From an uncultured Prevotellaceae bacterium (GTDB taxonomy: Bacteria > Bacteroidota > Bacteroidia > Bacteroidales > Muribaculaceae), in the NCBI GenBank assembly GCA_937904375.1, contig CALDIG010000011.1:1-12946 (forward strand): DNA of 12,946 bases, in the 5' to 3' direction. Below are positions 5,311 to 11,829 of the stretch, piece by piece. Below the pieces are notes generated by a model. That model saw nothing but the letters and a program-made list of their open reading frames with translations, made no database searches and was not told where the DNA came from. Position numbers and translations under genes: made by a program. Each line of letters starts with the position of its first letter. Positions within the stretch are counted from its first letter, which is position 1.

Positions 5311-7617
5311 ATGGCTATGAAAAAATCATTATTACTCTCATTGTTTGCTCTGATGGCAGCGATGACGCTGGCGGCGACCTATCCGGCAAGCTACTACACC
5401 ATTGCGCCTGAGACGGCGACTGTGGTTGGTGACGTGAACTGCGACCAAGTGGTGACTGCAAGCGACGTGACGGAGCTTTACAATTACTTGCTAAACGGCA
5501 CCACCACCTACTACAGCACCAGTGACATAACTGGCGACGGCGAGGTGACAGCGGCCGACGTGACAGCGGTTTATAATGTGCTGCTCAACGGTGGCTCAAC
5601 ACCGGCAATCACCTCTATCAAGATGAGCGACTACATCAGCGTCACCTCGTCGGCCACTCCGGTGCAGCACACCTGGAAGAACAACGAGGACGTGATTTTC
5701 ATCGCCCTCGATGGTGTGGAGGAGAACATGTATGTGCTCGTGCGCAGTGGCGGCAAGTGGCTGCTCAAGGACATCAACGGCAACAACAAGGCGGGTTTCA
5801 AGACCTCGGGTAGCATCAAGGCGGCTTGGGTGCGCAACGCCGACTATGCCAACGCCCAAGTGTGGAACATTGATGTGCCCGTGGACCTGGCTACCGGCAG
5901 CGGCACCTACACACGCAGCGGCACCACGGTGGCAATCAACCTCAACCTCACCTTGATGGAGAGCAAGCTCGAAGTGATAAGGCCCTCGCAAGGCGATTAT
6001 GTGACCTACTACGCTCACGTAGCACTCATCAACAGCATTACCGAGAACGACTACTACAAAGAGTCTAAGGCCCCGGTGGCTCACTTTGTCACCTCGGGCA
6101 ACACCACATTTGGCTATGCCTACGGCATCATGCAGTCCTACGACTACTATCACTACCTGAGTAAAGGCAAGACAGGCTATAAGAGCGAAATGACTTATCC
6201 GCTCACGCCTGGCAAGACACATTTCATCTACAGCCCCGATGCCTACTCGTCGATTTGGACCAGCGACTTCTCGATGATTTACTACCATGCCTTCGACAAT
6301 AGCACCAAAATTACCTTGAATAACACTGGTAGTGTGGTGTATATGCCTGTGGGGGCATCTATCAACTTTATTCCACAAGAGGCTGGCGTCACCGTGTGGG
6401 ACGGCATCTTGCAGTCCTATAGCTCGTCGAACACCACCAGCGTGAAATGCTACGAATACAACACTGCCCACACCATCACCATCGAGGCAATGGAGGTGGG
6501 AACATCGACGGTGAACTTCCGTTACACCTCGCCAGGCGGTGGCACCTACAGCTACCAGTTTACCGTGAAGGTGGAGCCTTCGATATGGGTTGCCGGCTCG
6601 CAGCTCAACGCCAGCGGGGTGAAGGTGCCCTCCATCTACTACAACAATAAAGGAACCAGCCATCCATCCTTGAGTGGCGTGACCGGCGACCAATGGGTGG
6701 CGCGCTTTGAGGTGGGCAAGGGCAACGGCTTTGCCTGGGTCACCAATGGCTCGAAGAGCGAAATACACCGCAGCACCAATCCCTATGCTTATGGATCCTT
6801 TATCAAGCGCTATGACGTGTCGAGTGGCACTCCATGGCTCTATGCCGACAAGAGCGGAAACGTGTTCTATCTCACCAACTACAGCAATGGCAATTACATG
6901 ATATTCAAGAACAATGGCTTGCTCTATGACACCGGCGGTAACGATCTCCCACTCGTCAAGGCCGACTATGTGAACCAAAAGGTGGCGTTGACCTATCAAG
7001 CGGGTCTTGACTCTTATTTCTTGCAGGATGCTGCAACGGGAACTGCCACCTCACATGGACAAGGCTACTGGTTGCCAGCCACCGGCCCCAACCAGGTTCA
7101 CGGCGGCTCGGTAACTTACCTTTATGAAAATTTTGCCGTTGACCATGGCTTGGCAGTAGTGAAGAAGGAGATGGACAAGGCCGTGATTGATGGGTATAAT
7201 GTGAACCACACCTACAACGACTGGGTAGATTGCTACCTCTCGGGGACAAGCACCACCTCGGTGAATTTTAATTACAACTTAATTCCTAAGGCATCTTCTA
7301 AAGAGATTTTCCTTACCAGTGCCAACAAGATTTGCTATGTGGAAAGCTTGGACAACGGAAAAATTGCGGTAGTCAACAGTGGGGCAAGCAGCGCCAATCT
7401 TTATAACACAGGCCTGACTAACATGGTCATGTGCCGATATAAAGACGGATTCTTCTACGGCGTGAGGAAAGTCACTGCCTCCAACGGCAACGTGACTTAC
7501 TATCTCTTCCACGAAACGTTCAATAACGTGATTGGAGGCGTTTACACGCAGCGAAAGATCGACTTGCCGCAAAGCTTTGAGATCAAGGACATTTACCTTG
7601 AGACAACCCGCAACTAA
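5311..7617 (+). CDS. Large secreted protein with N-terminal dockerin-like domain
   Basis: This 768-residue exported protein starts with a signal peptide (MAMKKSLLLSLFALM, then a likely cleavage near TLAA at 19-22); the ATG at 5317 is an equally plausible start. Immediately after the signal lie two dockerin type I-like calcium repeats. GDVNCDQVVTASDVTELYNYLLNG at 40-63 has D41, N43, D45 and D52. DITGDGEVTAADVTAVYNVLLNG at 72-94 has D72, T74, D76 and D83. Residues about 100-330 are unassigned. Residues 330-422 read like a bacterial Ig (Big_2-type) domain, with TVWDG, ITIEAMEVGTSTVNF and a closing YQFTVKV. Residues 460-768 are beta-rich and aromatic, possibly propeller-like (AWVTNG, LYADKSGNVFYLTN, VRKVTASNGNVTYYLF). 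There is no obvious sorting tail and no recognisable catalytic motif. It may be a surface adhesin or carbohydrate-associated protein; this is inference. Confidence 0.85.
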   Translation: MAMKKSLLLSLFALMAAMTLAATYPASYYTIAPETATVVGDVNCDQVVTASDVTELYNYLLNGTTTYYSTSDITGDGEVTAADVTAVYNVLLNGGSTPAITSIKMSDYISVTSSATPVQHTWKNNEDVIFIALDGVEENMYVLVRSGGKWLLKDINGNNKAGFKTSGSIKAAWVRNADYANAQVWNIDVPVDLATGSGTYTRSGTTVAINLNLTLMESKLEVIRPSQGDYVTYYAHVALINSITENDYYKESKAPVAHFVTSGNTTFGYAYGIMQSYDYYHYLSKGKTGYKSEMTYPLTPGKTHFIYSPDAYSSIWTSDFSMIYYHAFDNSTKITLNNTGSVVYMPVGASINFIPQEAGVTVWDGILQSYSSSNTTSVKCYEYNTAHTITIEAMEVGTSTVNFRYTSPGGGTYSYQFTVKVEPSIWVAGSQLNASGVKVPSIYYNNKGTSHPSLSGVTGDQWVARFEVGKGNGFAWVTNGSKSEIHRSTNPYAYGSFIKRYDVSSGTPWLYADKSGNVFYLTNYSNGNYMIFKNNGLLYDTGGNDLPLVKADYVNQKVALTYQAGLDSYFLQDAATGTATSHGQGYWLPATGPNQVHGGSVTYLYENFAVDHGLAVVKKEMDKAVIDGYNVNHTYNDWVDCYLSGTSTTSVNFNYNLIPKASSKEIFLTSANKICYVESLDNGKIAVVNSGASSANLYNTGLTNMVMCRYKDGFFYGVRKVTASNGNVTYYLFHETFNNVIGGVYTQRKIDLPQSFEIKDIYLETTRN

Positions 7618-7639
7618 AAACACACTCTCCTCTCTCCAC

Positions 7640-7667
7640 TTAACTTTTAACTATTAACTCTTAACTT
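7640..7667 (+). repeat. TTAACTN heptamer x4 in the leader of the SPOR gene
   Basis: TTAACTT, TTAACTA, TTAACTC and TTAACTT start at 7640, 7647, 7654 and 7661. Six bases (TTTATT) follow and then the ATG at 7674. The whole 56-base gap is this array plus a CT-rich stretch after the dockerin-like gene. No promoter consensus is visible. Confidence 0.85.
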
Positions 7668-7673
7668 TTTATT

Positions 7674-8099
7674 ATGAGACGTTTTACAAAAATCGGTTTA
7701 CCACTATTAATGATTGCTTTGATGGCTATGTGTGCCATCGATGCACAAGCCAAGACCAAGAAGCAGCCACGCACCATCTACTACATCGTGTGCGGCAGCT
7801 ATTCCTCGCTCGAAAAAGCTATTAAACACTCTGAGCAGATGAGTGAGGTGATGTTCTATCCCGTGTATAAGACCACCGTCAAGGGCAAGACCGTTTATCG
7901 CCTGTGCTGCCAGTGCTATTACAGCAAAGCCCACGCCGAGAAAGACCTGGAGGGACTGCTCAGCGGCTTCAAGGGCGACGACTGGTGGATATGGCCATCG
8001 AAGGGACTTGCCAAGTGTGTGTATCGCCCACTATCGCCCAAAGATGGAGAGGAGCGCATACCAGAACTTAGGCCTCTGTCTAAACCCCTAACTGAATAA
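7674..8099 (+). CDS. Small exported SPOR-domain protein, cysteine-rich
   Basis: The 141-residue protein has a signal peptide (MRRFTK, hydrophobic 7-20, likely cleavage after AQA at residue 26). Residues about 35-98 fit the SPOR fold: YYIVCGSYSSLEKAIKHSEQ, then a second strand VYKTTVKGKTVYRL, then YYSKAHAEKDLEGLL. SPOR domains bind peptidoglycan glycan strands lacking stem peptides and often mark division or cell-wall-remodelling proteins. The mature part carries five cysteines (C40, C78, C79, C81, C115), unusual for SPOR domains and possibly disulfide-forming. C20 is not in a convincing lipobox. The C-terminal tail (119-141) is proline-rich and probably disordered. Its place just upstream of murF supports an envelope role. 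It may be cotranscribed with the dockerin-like gene 56 bases upstream. Confidence 0.82.
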   Translation: MRRFTKIGLPLLMIALMAMCAIDAQAKTKKQPRTIYYIVCGSYSSLEKAIKHSEQMSEVMFYPVYKTTVKGKTVYRLCCQCYYSKAHAEKDLEGLLSGFKGDDWWIWPSKGLAKCVYRPLSPKDGEERIPELRPLSKPLTE

Positions 8100-8140
8100 T
8101 ATGAACATTAAGGTTTAGAGAATAGTGTTGATGTTATGCA

Positions 8141-8186
8141 GGGACAATGCAGCCTTGTAGGCAAAAGCGCCTAGAGGATGCAAGGC
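8141..8186 (+). repeat. REP-like element, copy 2, with extended stem-loop
   Basis: GGGACAATGC, A, GCCTTGT (8141-8158) is a decayed version of the palindrome at 4689-4708. Its right arm can also pair elsewhere: GCCTTG (8152-8157) with CAAGGC (8181-8186), enclosing TAGGC (8158-8162) paired with GCCTA (8169-8173) around the loop AAAAGC. The 171-base gap before murF could thus form a bulged hairpin in RNA. Whether it is regulatory or only a mobile-element relic is not decidable here. Confidence 0.5.
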
Positions 8187-8209
8187 CCATAACCTCATCA
8201 CTGTCTTCC

Positions 8210-8237
8210 ATAAACGATAAGCTATAAACGATAAACC
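8210..8237 (+). repeat. ATAAACG heptamer array, 4 units
   Basis: ATAAACG, ATAAGCT, ATAAACG and ATAAACC start at 8210, 8217, 8224 and 8231. ATAA is constant and the last three bases vary. The word is the reverse complement of CGTTTAT, found with the same 7-bp period at 3565-3585, so this family exists in both orientations relative to transcription. Confidence 0.8.
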
Positions 8238-8242
8238 AGTGA

Positions 8243-8259
8243 GCAAGTTATCAACTTGC
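8243..8259 (+). promoter_or_regulatory. Inverted repeat just upstream of the murF start
   Basis: GCAAGTT (8243-8249) and AACTTGC (8253-8259) form a perfect 7-bp inverted repeat around ATC. It ends 11 bases before the ATG at 8271, within the ribosome-binding region. It could act as an RNA hairpin limiting murF translation, as a protein operator, or be another intergenic repeat word; the sequence alone does not decide. Confidence 0.45.
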
Positions 8260-8270
8260 GAAACTTAAGT

Positions 8271-9593
8271 ATGAACATTCAAGAACTATACGCTTTCTAT
8301 AAGCAGCACCCGGTGGTGACCACCGATAGCCGCGATTGCCCCGAGGGCAGCATCTTTATCGCTCTCAAGGGAGAGTCGTTTGATGGGAATAAGTTTGCCG
8401 TTCAGGCGCTGGAGAAGGGTAGTGCCCTCGCTGTGGTCGATGACGAGCAGGTTTATAACGAGTTCATGGCTCAGCCTCTTGAGGGCAAGCGCATGGTGCT
8501 TGTTCCCGACTCGCTGCAGGCGTTCAAGGACCTGGCGCGGGAGCATCGCCGCCAGTTCAACATTCCCATCGTGGGCATCACTGGCACCAACGGAAAGACC
8601 ACGACTAAGGAGCTGGTGCGCACAGTGCTGGCGCAGAAGTTCAACGTGATGGCTACCGAAGGCAATTTCAACAACGACGTGGGTGTGCCCAAGACGCTGT
8701 TGCGACTCTCGCCAGAGCATGAGATTGCGGTGGTGGAGATGGGCGCCAGTCATCCCGGCGAAATCAAGACCCTTGTCGAGACCGCCGAGCCCACCTGCGG
8801 ACTTATCACCAACGTGGGCAAGGCCCACTTGCAGGGCTTCGGCTCGCTTGAGGGCGTGATAAGGACCAAAGGCGAACTCTACGACAACCTCGCCACCCGT
8901 GACGGTAGCGTGATTTTTGTCAATGCCGACAATGAGCATCTCATGGGCATATTGCCAAAAGACATCGAGGCTGTGAAATACTCTCCGCATCAAAAGGATG
9001 CCGATGTTCAGGGCGAAATCGTTGCTTGTGACCCCTTCTTGCGCTTGCGATGGCGCAGTGGAGAGTGTGACGAGTGGCACGAAGTGGCTACCCACCTCAT
9101 TGGCAGCTACAACCTCGACAATGTGCTGGCGGCGGTGACTGTGGGATTGCACTTCGGTGTTGAGCCCAGCGCCATCAGCGAGGCGATAGCGGGCTATGTG
9201 CCGTCTAACAATCGGTCGCAGCTCACCGAGACCGGCCGCAACCACCTTATCGTGGACGCCTACAACGCCAACCCCACCTCGATGTCGGCGGCAATCGACA
9301 ACTTCTCGATGATGCAGGTAAGTCCCAAGATGGCGATTTTGGGAGATATGCGCGAGTTGGGCGAGAGCAGCCATCAGGAGCATGTGGCAGTGGTAGAGAA
9401 GCTAAAGCAGTGCTCGTTCGACGACGTGTGGCTCGTGGGAAGCGAGTTTGAGGCTGTAGATTGCGACTACCGCAAGTTTGCCGACGTGGAAGCCGTGAAA
9501 GCAGCTCTCACCACTAGTCCAGTGACCGGCAGTTACATTCTCATAAAAGGCTCCAACGGTATCAAGCTTTTCCAACTACCAGAATTGTTGTAA
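8271..9593 (+). CDS. murF: UDP-N-acetylmuramoyl-tripeptide--D-alanyl-D-alanine ligase
   Basis: MurF adds D-Ala-D-Ala to the UDP-MurNAc-tripeptide, completing the cytoplasmic peptidoglycan precursor. The 440-residue protein has normal length. Motifs in order are TTDSRDCPEGSIFIAL (17-32, substrate domain), the P-loop GITGTNGKTTTKEL (102-115, with K109), EGNFNNDVGVP (130-140), VVEMGAS (154-160), ITNVGKAHLQGFGS (179-192), the lysine of RTKGEL (K200, the usual carbamylated position), NNRSQ (313-317), AYNANPTS (330-337) and LGDMRELG (357-364). The ATG at 8271 is chosen over an in-frame TTG at 8256, which lies inside the inverted repeat. It is not followed by other mur/dcw genes here, so it stands apart from the usual division cluster. 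No promoter consensus was found in the 171-base gap upstream. Confidence 0.96.
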   Translation: MNIQELYAFYKQHPVVTTDSRDCPEGSIFIALKGESFDGNKFAVQALEKGSALAVVDDEQVYNEFMAQPLEGKRMVLVPDSLQAFKDLAREHRRQFNIPIVGITGTNGKTTTKELVRTVLAQKFNVMATEGNFNNDVGVPKTLLRLSPEHEIAVVEMGASHPGEIKTLVETAEPTCGLITNVGKAHLQGFGSLEGVIRTKGELYDNLATRDGSVIFVNADNEHLMGILPKDIEAVKYSPHQKDADVQGEIVACDPFLRLRWRSGECDEWHEVATHLIGSYNLDNVLAAVTVGLHFGVEPSAISEAIAGYVPSNNRSQLTETGRNHLIVDAYNANPTSMSAAIDNFSMMQVSPKMAILGDMRELGESSHQEHVAVVEKLKQCSFDDVWLVGSEFEAVDCDYRKFADVEAVKAALTTSPVTGSYILIKGSNGIKLFQLPELL

Positions 9594-10045
9594 CAAACTT
9601 TGAAATGCGATTGTAGGGAGTAGCTGTTGCAAAACTTCCAATCTCATTATAAACAACTGAAATATCTGAATATCCTGATTTTACACACAGCTGATTTTCA
9701 ATGTGTTAAAAACCATTCTTATTTCAGATTTTTCAGAAAAATGCGATTAAGCGAGTCAAAGCTGAGCTTGCTCAAAGCCTTGCGAGCGTGAGCATTTTAT
9801 CTAAAAATTTGATTAAAATTATTTTGAAAATTCCATAGTCACTGAGAAAATTTTTATTTAGTTTTAAGCACGTAGCGCGCGCCCCGAGCATCTAACGCAC
9901 TCGAGCAGATGTCGTGAGTCGGAACTTAAACACCTAAAAACTTCTCGCAAGATCTATCAGAGATATAACACTTTGCCGAATGCTACATATCCATCACTCC
10001 AAATATCGGATGACCCGTTTTTATCCTAAAAAATGACAATTAGAC
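9594..10045. other. Intergenic gap without a supported gene; structured GC-rich island
   Basis: No convincing coding frame, tRNA or rRNA is visible. The gap holds the decamer AAATGCGATT twice (9603-9612, 9739-9748), a small hairpin TGAGC-TT-GCTCA (9763-9774) inside a stretch with repeated GAGC and CTTGC words (9751-9793), and a GC-rich island at about 9869-9922 in AT-rich surroundings. The island can fold as nested arms: TTTAAG (9863-9868) with CTTAAA (9925-9930), CACG (9869-9872) with CGTG (9913-9916), and CATCT (9889-9893) with AGATG (9907-9911). Unlike the gaps between 2452 and 8270 it lacks period-7 to period-9 arrays. Confidence 0.5.
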
Positions 10046-10075
10046 CTTGAAAATTGATTTTTTTATCTAACTTTG
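10046..10075 (+). promoter_or_regulatory. Likely promoter of the Na/Pi symporter gene
   Basis: TAACTTTG at 10068-10075 is a perfect -7 box (TAnnTTTG). The best upstream partner is CTTG at 10046-10049, with an 18-base spacer, one base short of the usual 19-21 and one mismatch from TTTG. Transcription would start near 10082 and give a leader of about 38 bases. The box excludes the longer TTG-started reading frame from 10054 as the true protein. Confidence 0.65.
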
Positions 10076-10119
10076 TGCCAATAATAAATCAAATCACGTT
10101 ATTCTATCACTATCATTCT

Positions 10120-11829
10120 ATGGATATCTGGATTGTTTTCAAGCTCATAGGCTCGCTGGCGTTGCTCATGTTCGGTATGAAGTCAATGAGCGAGAGTCTT
10201 CAAAAGATGGCGGGTCCACAGCTGCGCCGTGTGCTAGGCGCCATGACCACCAATCGTTTCACGGGAATGCTCACCGGTGTCGCCGTTACAGCAGCAGTAC
10301 AGAGTTCTACTGCCACCACGCTGATGACCGTGTCGTTTGTCAACGCAGGCTTGCTGACGCTAATCCAGGCCATCTCGGTGATTATGGGTGCCAACATCGG
10401 TACAACCGTCACCGCGTGGATTATGAGCTTGGGATTCTCGTTTAACATCACCGACTTTGTATATCCCGCCTTCTTCTTGGGTATCATCTTGATTTACATG
10501 AAGAAGCGTCGCGTGATTGGTGACTTCCTCTTTGGTGTGGCATTCCTCTTCCTAGGACTGGGCACACTCAAGGAAACGGGCACCAATTTTGCTACCGACC
10601 CCGCGATGCGCGAAGGCATCATGGCGTTCTTCTCGCAGTTTGGCGACTCGATGTGGAGCTATCTGCTCTTCCTCGTCATTGGTAGCGTACTTACCCTATG
10701 CGTACAGTCTTCGGCTGCCATGATGGCTATCACCATGATTTTGTGCTCCACAGGAGTGATGAGCATACAGCAGGGTATCATGCTTGTGCTCGGCGAGAAC
10801 ATTGGCACCACCATCACCGCCAACATCGCCGCTATGGGCGCCAACGTGCAGGCACGGCGCGCTGCCCTAGCCCACTTCACATATAACATCATAGGTGTTA
10901 TATGGTCGCTATGCCTACTCAAGCCATTTGTTGGACTCGTTTGTAATATGGCAGGCTTTGATCAGGGTATGGCAGCTACCGATCCAGGCTATGAGGCCAA
11001 CTTAGCCAAGATTTCGGTAGTACTCGCCGGTTTCCACTCGGCATTCAATATCACCAACACCGCCATCCTCATCTGGTTCATCCCGCAAATCGAGAAACTC
11101 GTGTGCGCTATCATCAAGCCACGCCGTGAGGATGAGGAAGACGACTTCAAACTGCATTTCATCACTTCGGGTATCATGAAGACCCCCGAGCTCTCGGTGC
11201 TTGAGGCTCAGAAGGAAATCAAGTCGTTTGGCGAGCGCATCCAGAGCATGTTTGGCATGGTGAGAACCCTGCTCGACGAGGAGGATAATGACAAATTTGT
11301 GAAGCTATATTCCCGCATCGAGAAATATGAGGAAATCAGCGACCAGATGGAGGTTGACATCGCCAACTACCTGCATGACGTGAGCGACGCGCACCTCAGC
11401 GACGACACCAAGGCCAAGATGCGCGCCATGCTGCGAGAAATCTCCGAGATAGAGAGCATTGGCGACAGTTGCTACAAGCTCGCACGCATCATCAACCGAT
11501 ACCGCACCAGCAAGGAACAGTTCTCAGGATACCAACTAAAGAACATCAAGACAATGATGGAACTTGTTGACAACAGCCTCACCGAGATGAACAACATTCT
11601 GGTAAACTACAAGGAGCATAGCGACATCAATCGCGCCTATAACATCGAGAAGGAGATTGACAACTACCGCGACATGATCAAGACCGAGAACCTCAACGAC
11701 GTGAACGAGCAGAAGTACAGCTATGCCATAGGCACTATGTACGGAGACTTCTTCGATGAGTGCGAGACAGTGGGCGACTACGTCCTCAACGTGGTAGAAG
11801 CCCGCATGGGTGTCAAGAAGAAAGACTAG
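10120..11829 (+). CDS. Na+/phosphate symporter family protein with C-terminal PhoU-like domain
   Basis: The 569-residue inner-membrane protein belongs to the Na/Pi cotransporter (NptA/SLC34-like) family. It has the two inverted repeats that define it: TAAVQSSTATT (57-67) followed by GANIGTT (90-96), and LCVQSSAAMM (193-202) followed by GENIGTT (225-231). The paired QSS motifs bind substrate in SLC34 proteins. Roughly eight to nine hydrophobic segments span residues 5-335, including LFGMKSMSESLQKM near the start. A charged linker (RREDEEDDFK, 335-344) leads to a helical PhoU-like domain (about 360-560) with ESIGDSCYKLARI at 445-457 and ECETVGDYV at 547-555. The family imports or effluxes inorganic phosphate; direction and regulation are not readable. 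The start at 10120 follows the promoter with a usable leader and begins the first membrane segment. Its stop overlaps that of the convergent MBOAT gene. Confidence 0.93.
   Translation: MDIWIVFKLIGSLALLMFGMKSMSESLQKMAGPQLRRVLGAMTTNRFTGMLTGVAVTAAVQSSTATTLMTVSFVNAGLLTLIQAISVIMGANIGTTVTAWIMSLGFSFNITDFVYPAFFLGIILIYMKKRRVIGDFLFGVAFLFLGLGTLKETGTNFATDPAMREGIMAFFSQFGDSMWSYLLFLVIGSVLTLCVQSSAAMMAITMILCSTGVMSIQQGIMLVLGENIGTTITANIAAMGANVQARRAALAHFTYNIIGVIWSLCLLKPFVGLVCNMAGFDQGMAATDPGYEANLAKISVVLAGFHSAFNITNTAILIWFIPQIEKLVCAIIKPRREDEEDDFKLHFITSGIMKTPELSVLEAQKEIKSFGERIQSMFGMVRTLLDEEDNDKFVKLYSRIEKYEEISDQMEVDIANYLHDVSDAHLSDDTKAKMRAMLREISEIESIGDSCYKLARIINRYRTSKEQFSGYQLKNIKTMMELVDNSLTEMNNILVNYKEHSDINRAYNIEKEIDNYRDMIKTENLNDVNEQKYSYAIGTMYGDFFDECETVGDYVLNVVEARMGVKKKD

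Noticed and set aside
5596..6999. Minus-strand open frame of 467 codons opposite the dockerin-like gene
   Set aside because: It is His/Val/Ala-rich without domain structure, typical of a shadow of a gene with strong third-position C/G bias.
8286..9383. Minus-strand open frame of 365 codons opposite murF
   Set aside because: murF has every expected motif in the plus frame; the antisense frame has none.
10054..10119. TTG-started N-terminal extension of the symporter
   Set aside because: It would be translated from sequence containing the -7 promoter box and the predicted transcription start, so it could not be in the mRNA; the ATG at 10120 begins the first membrane helix.
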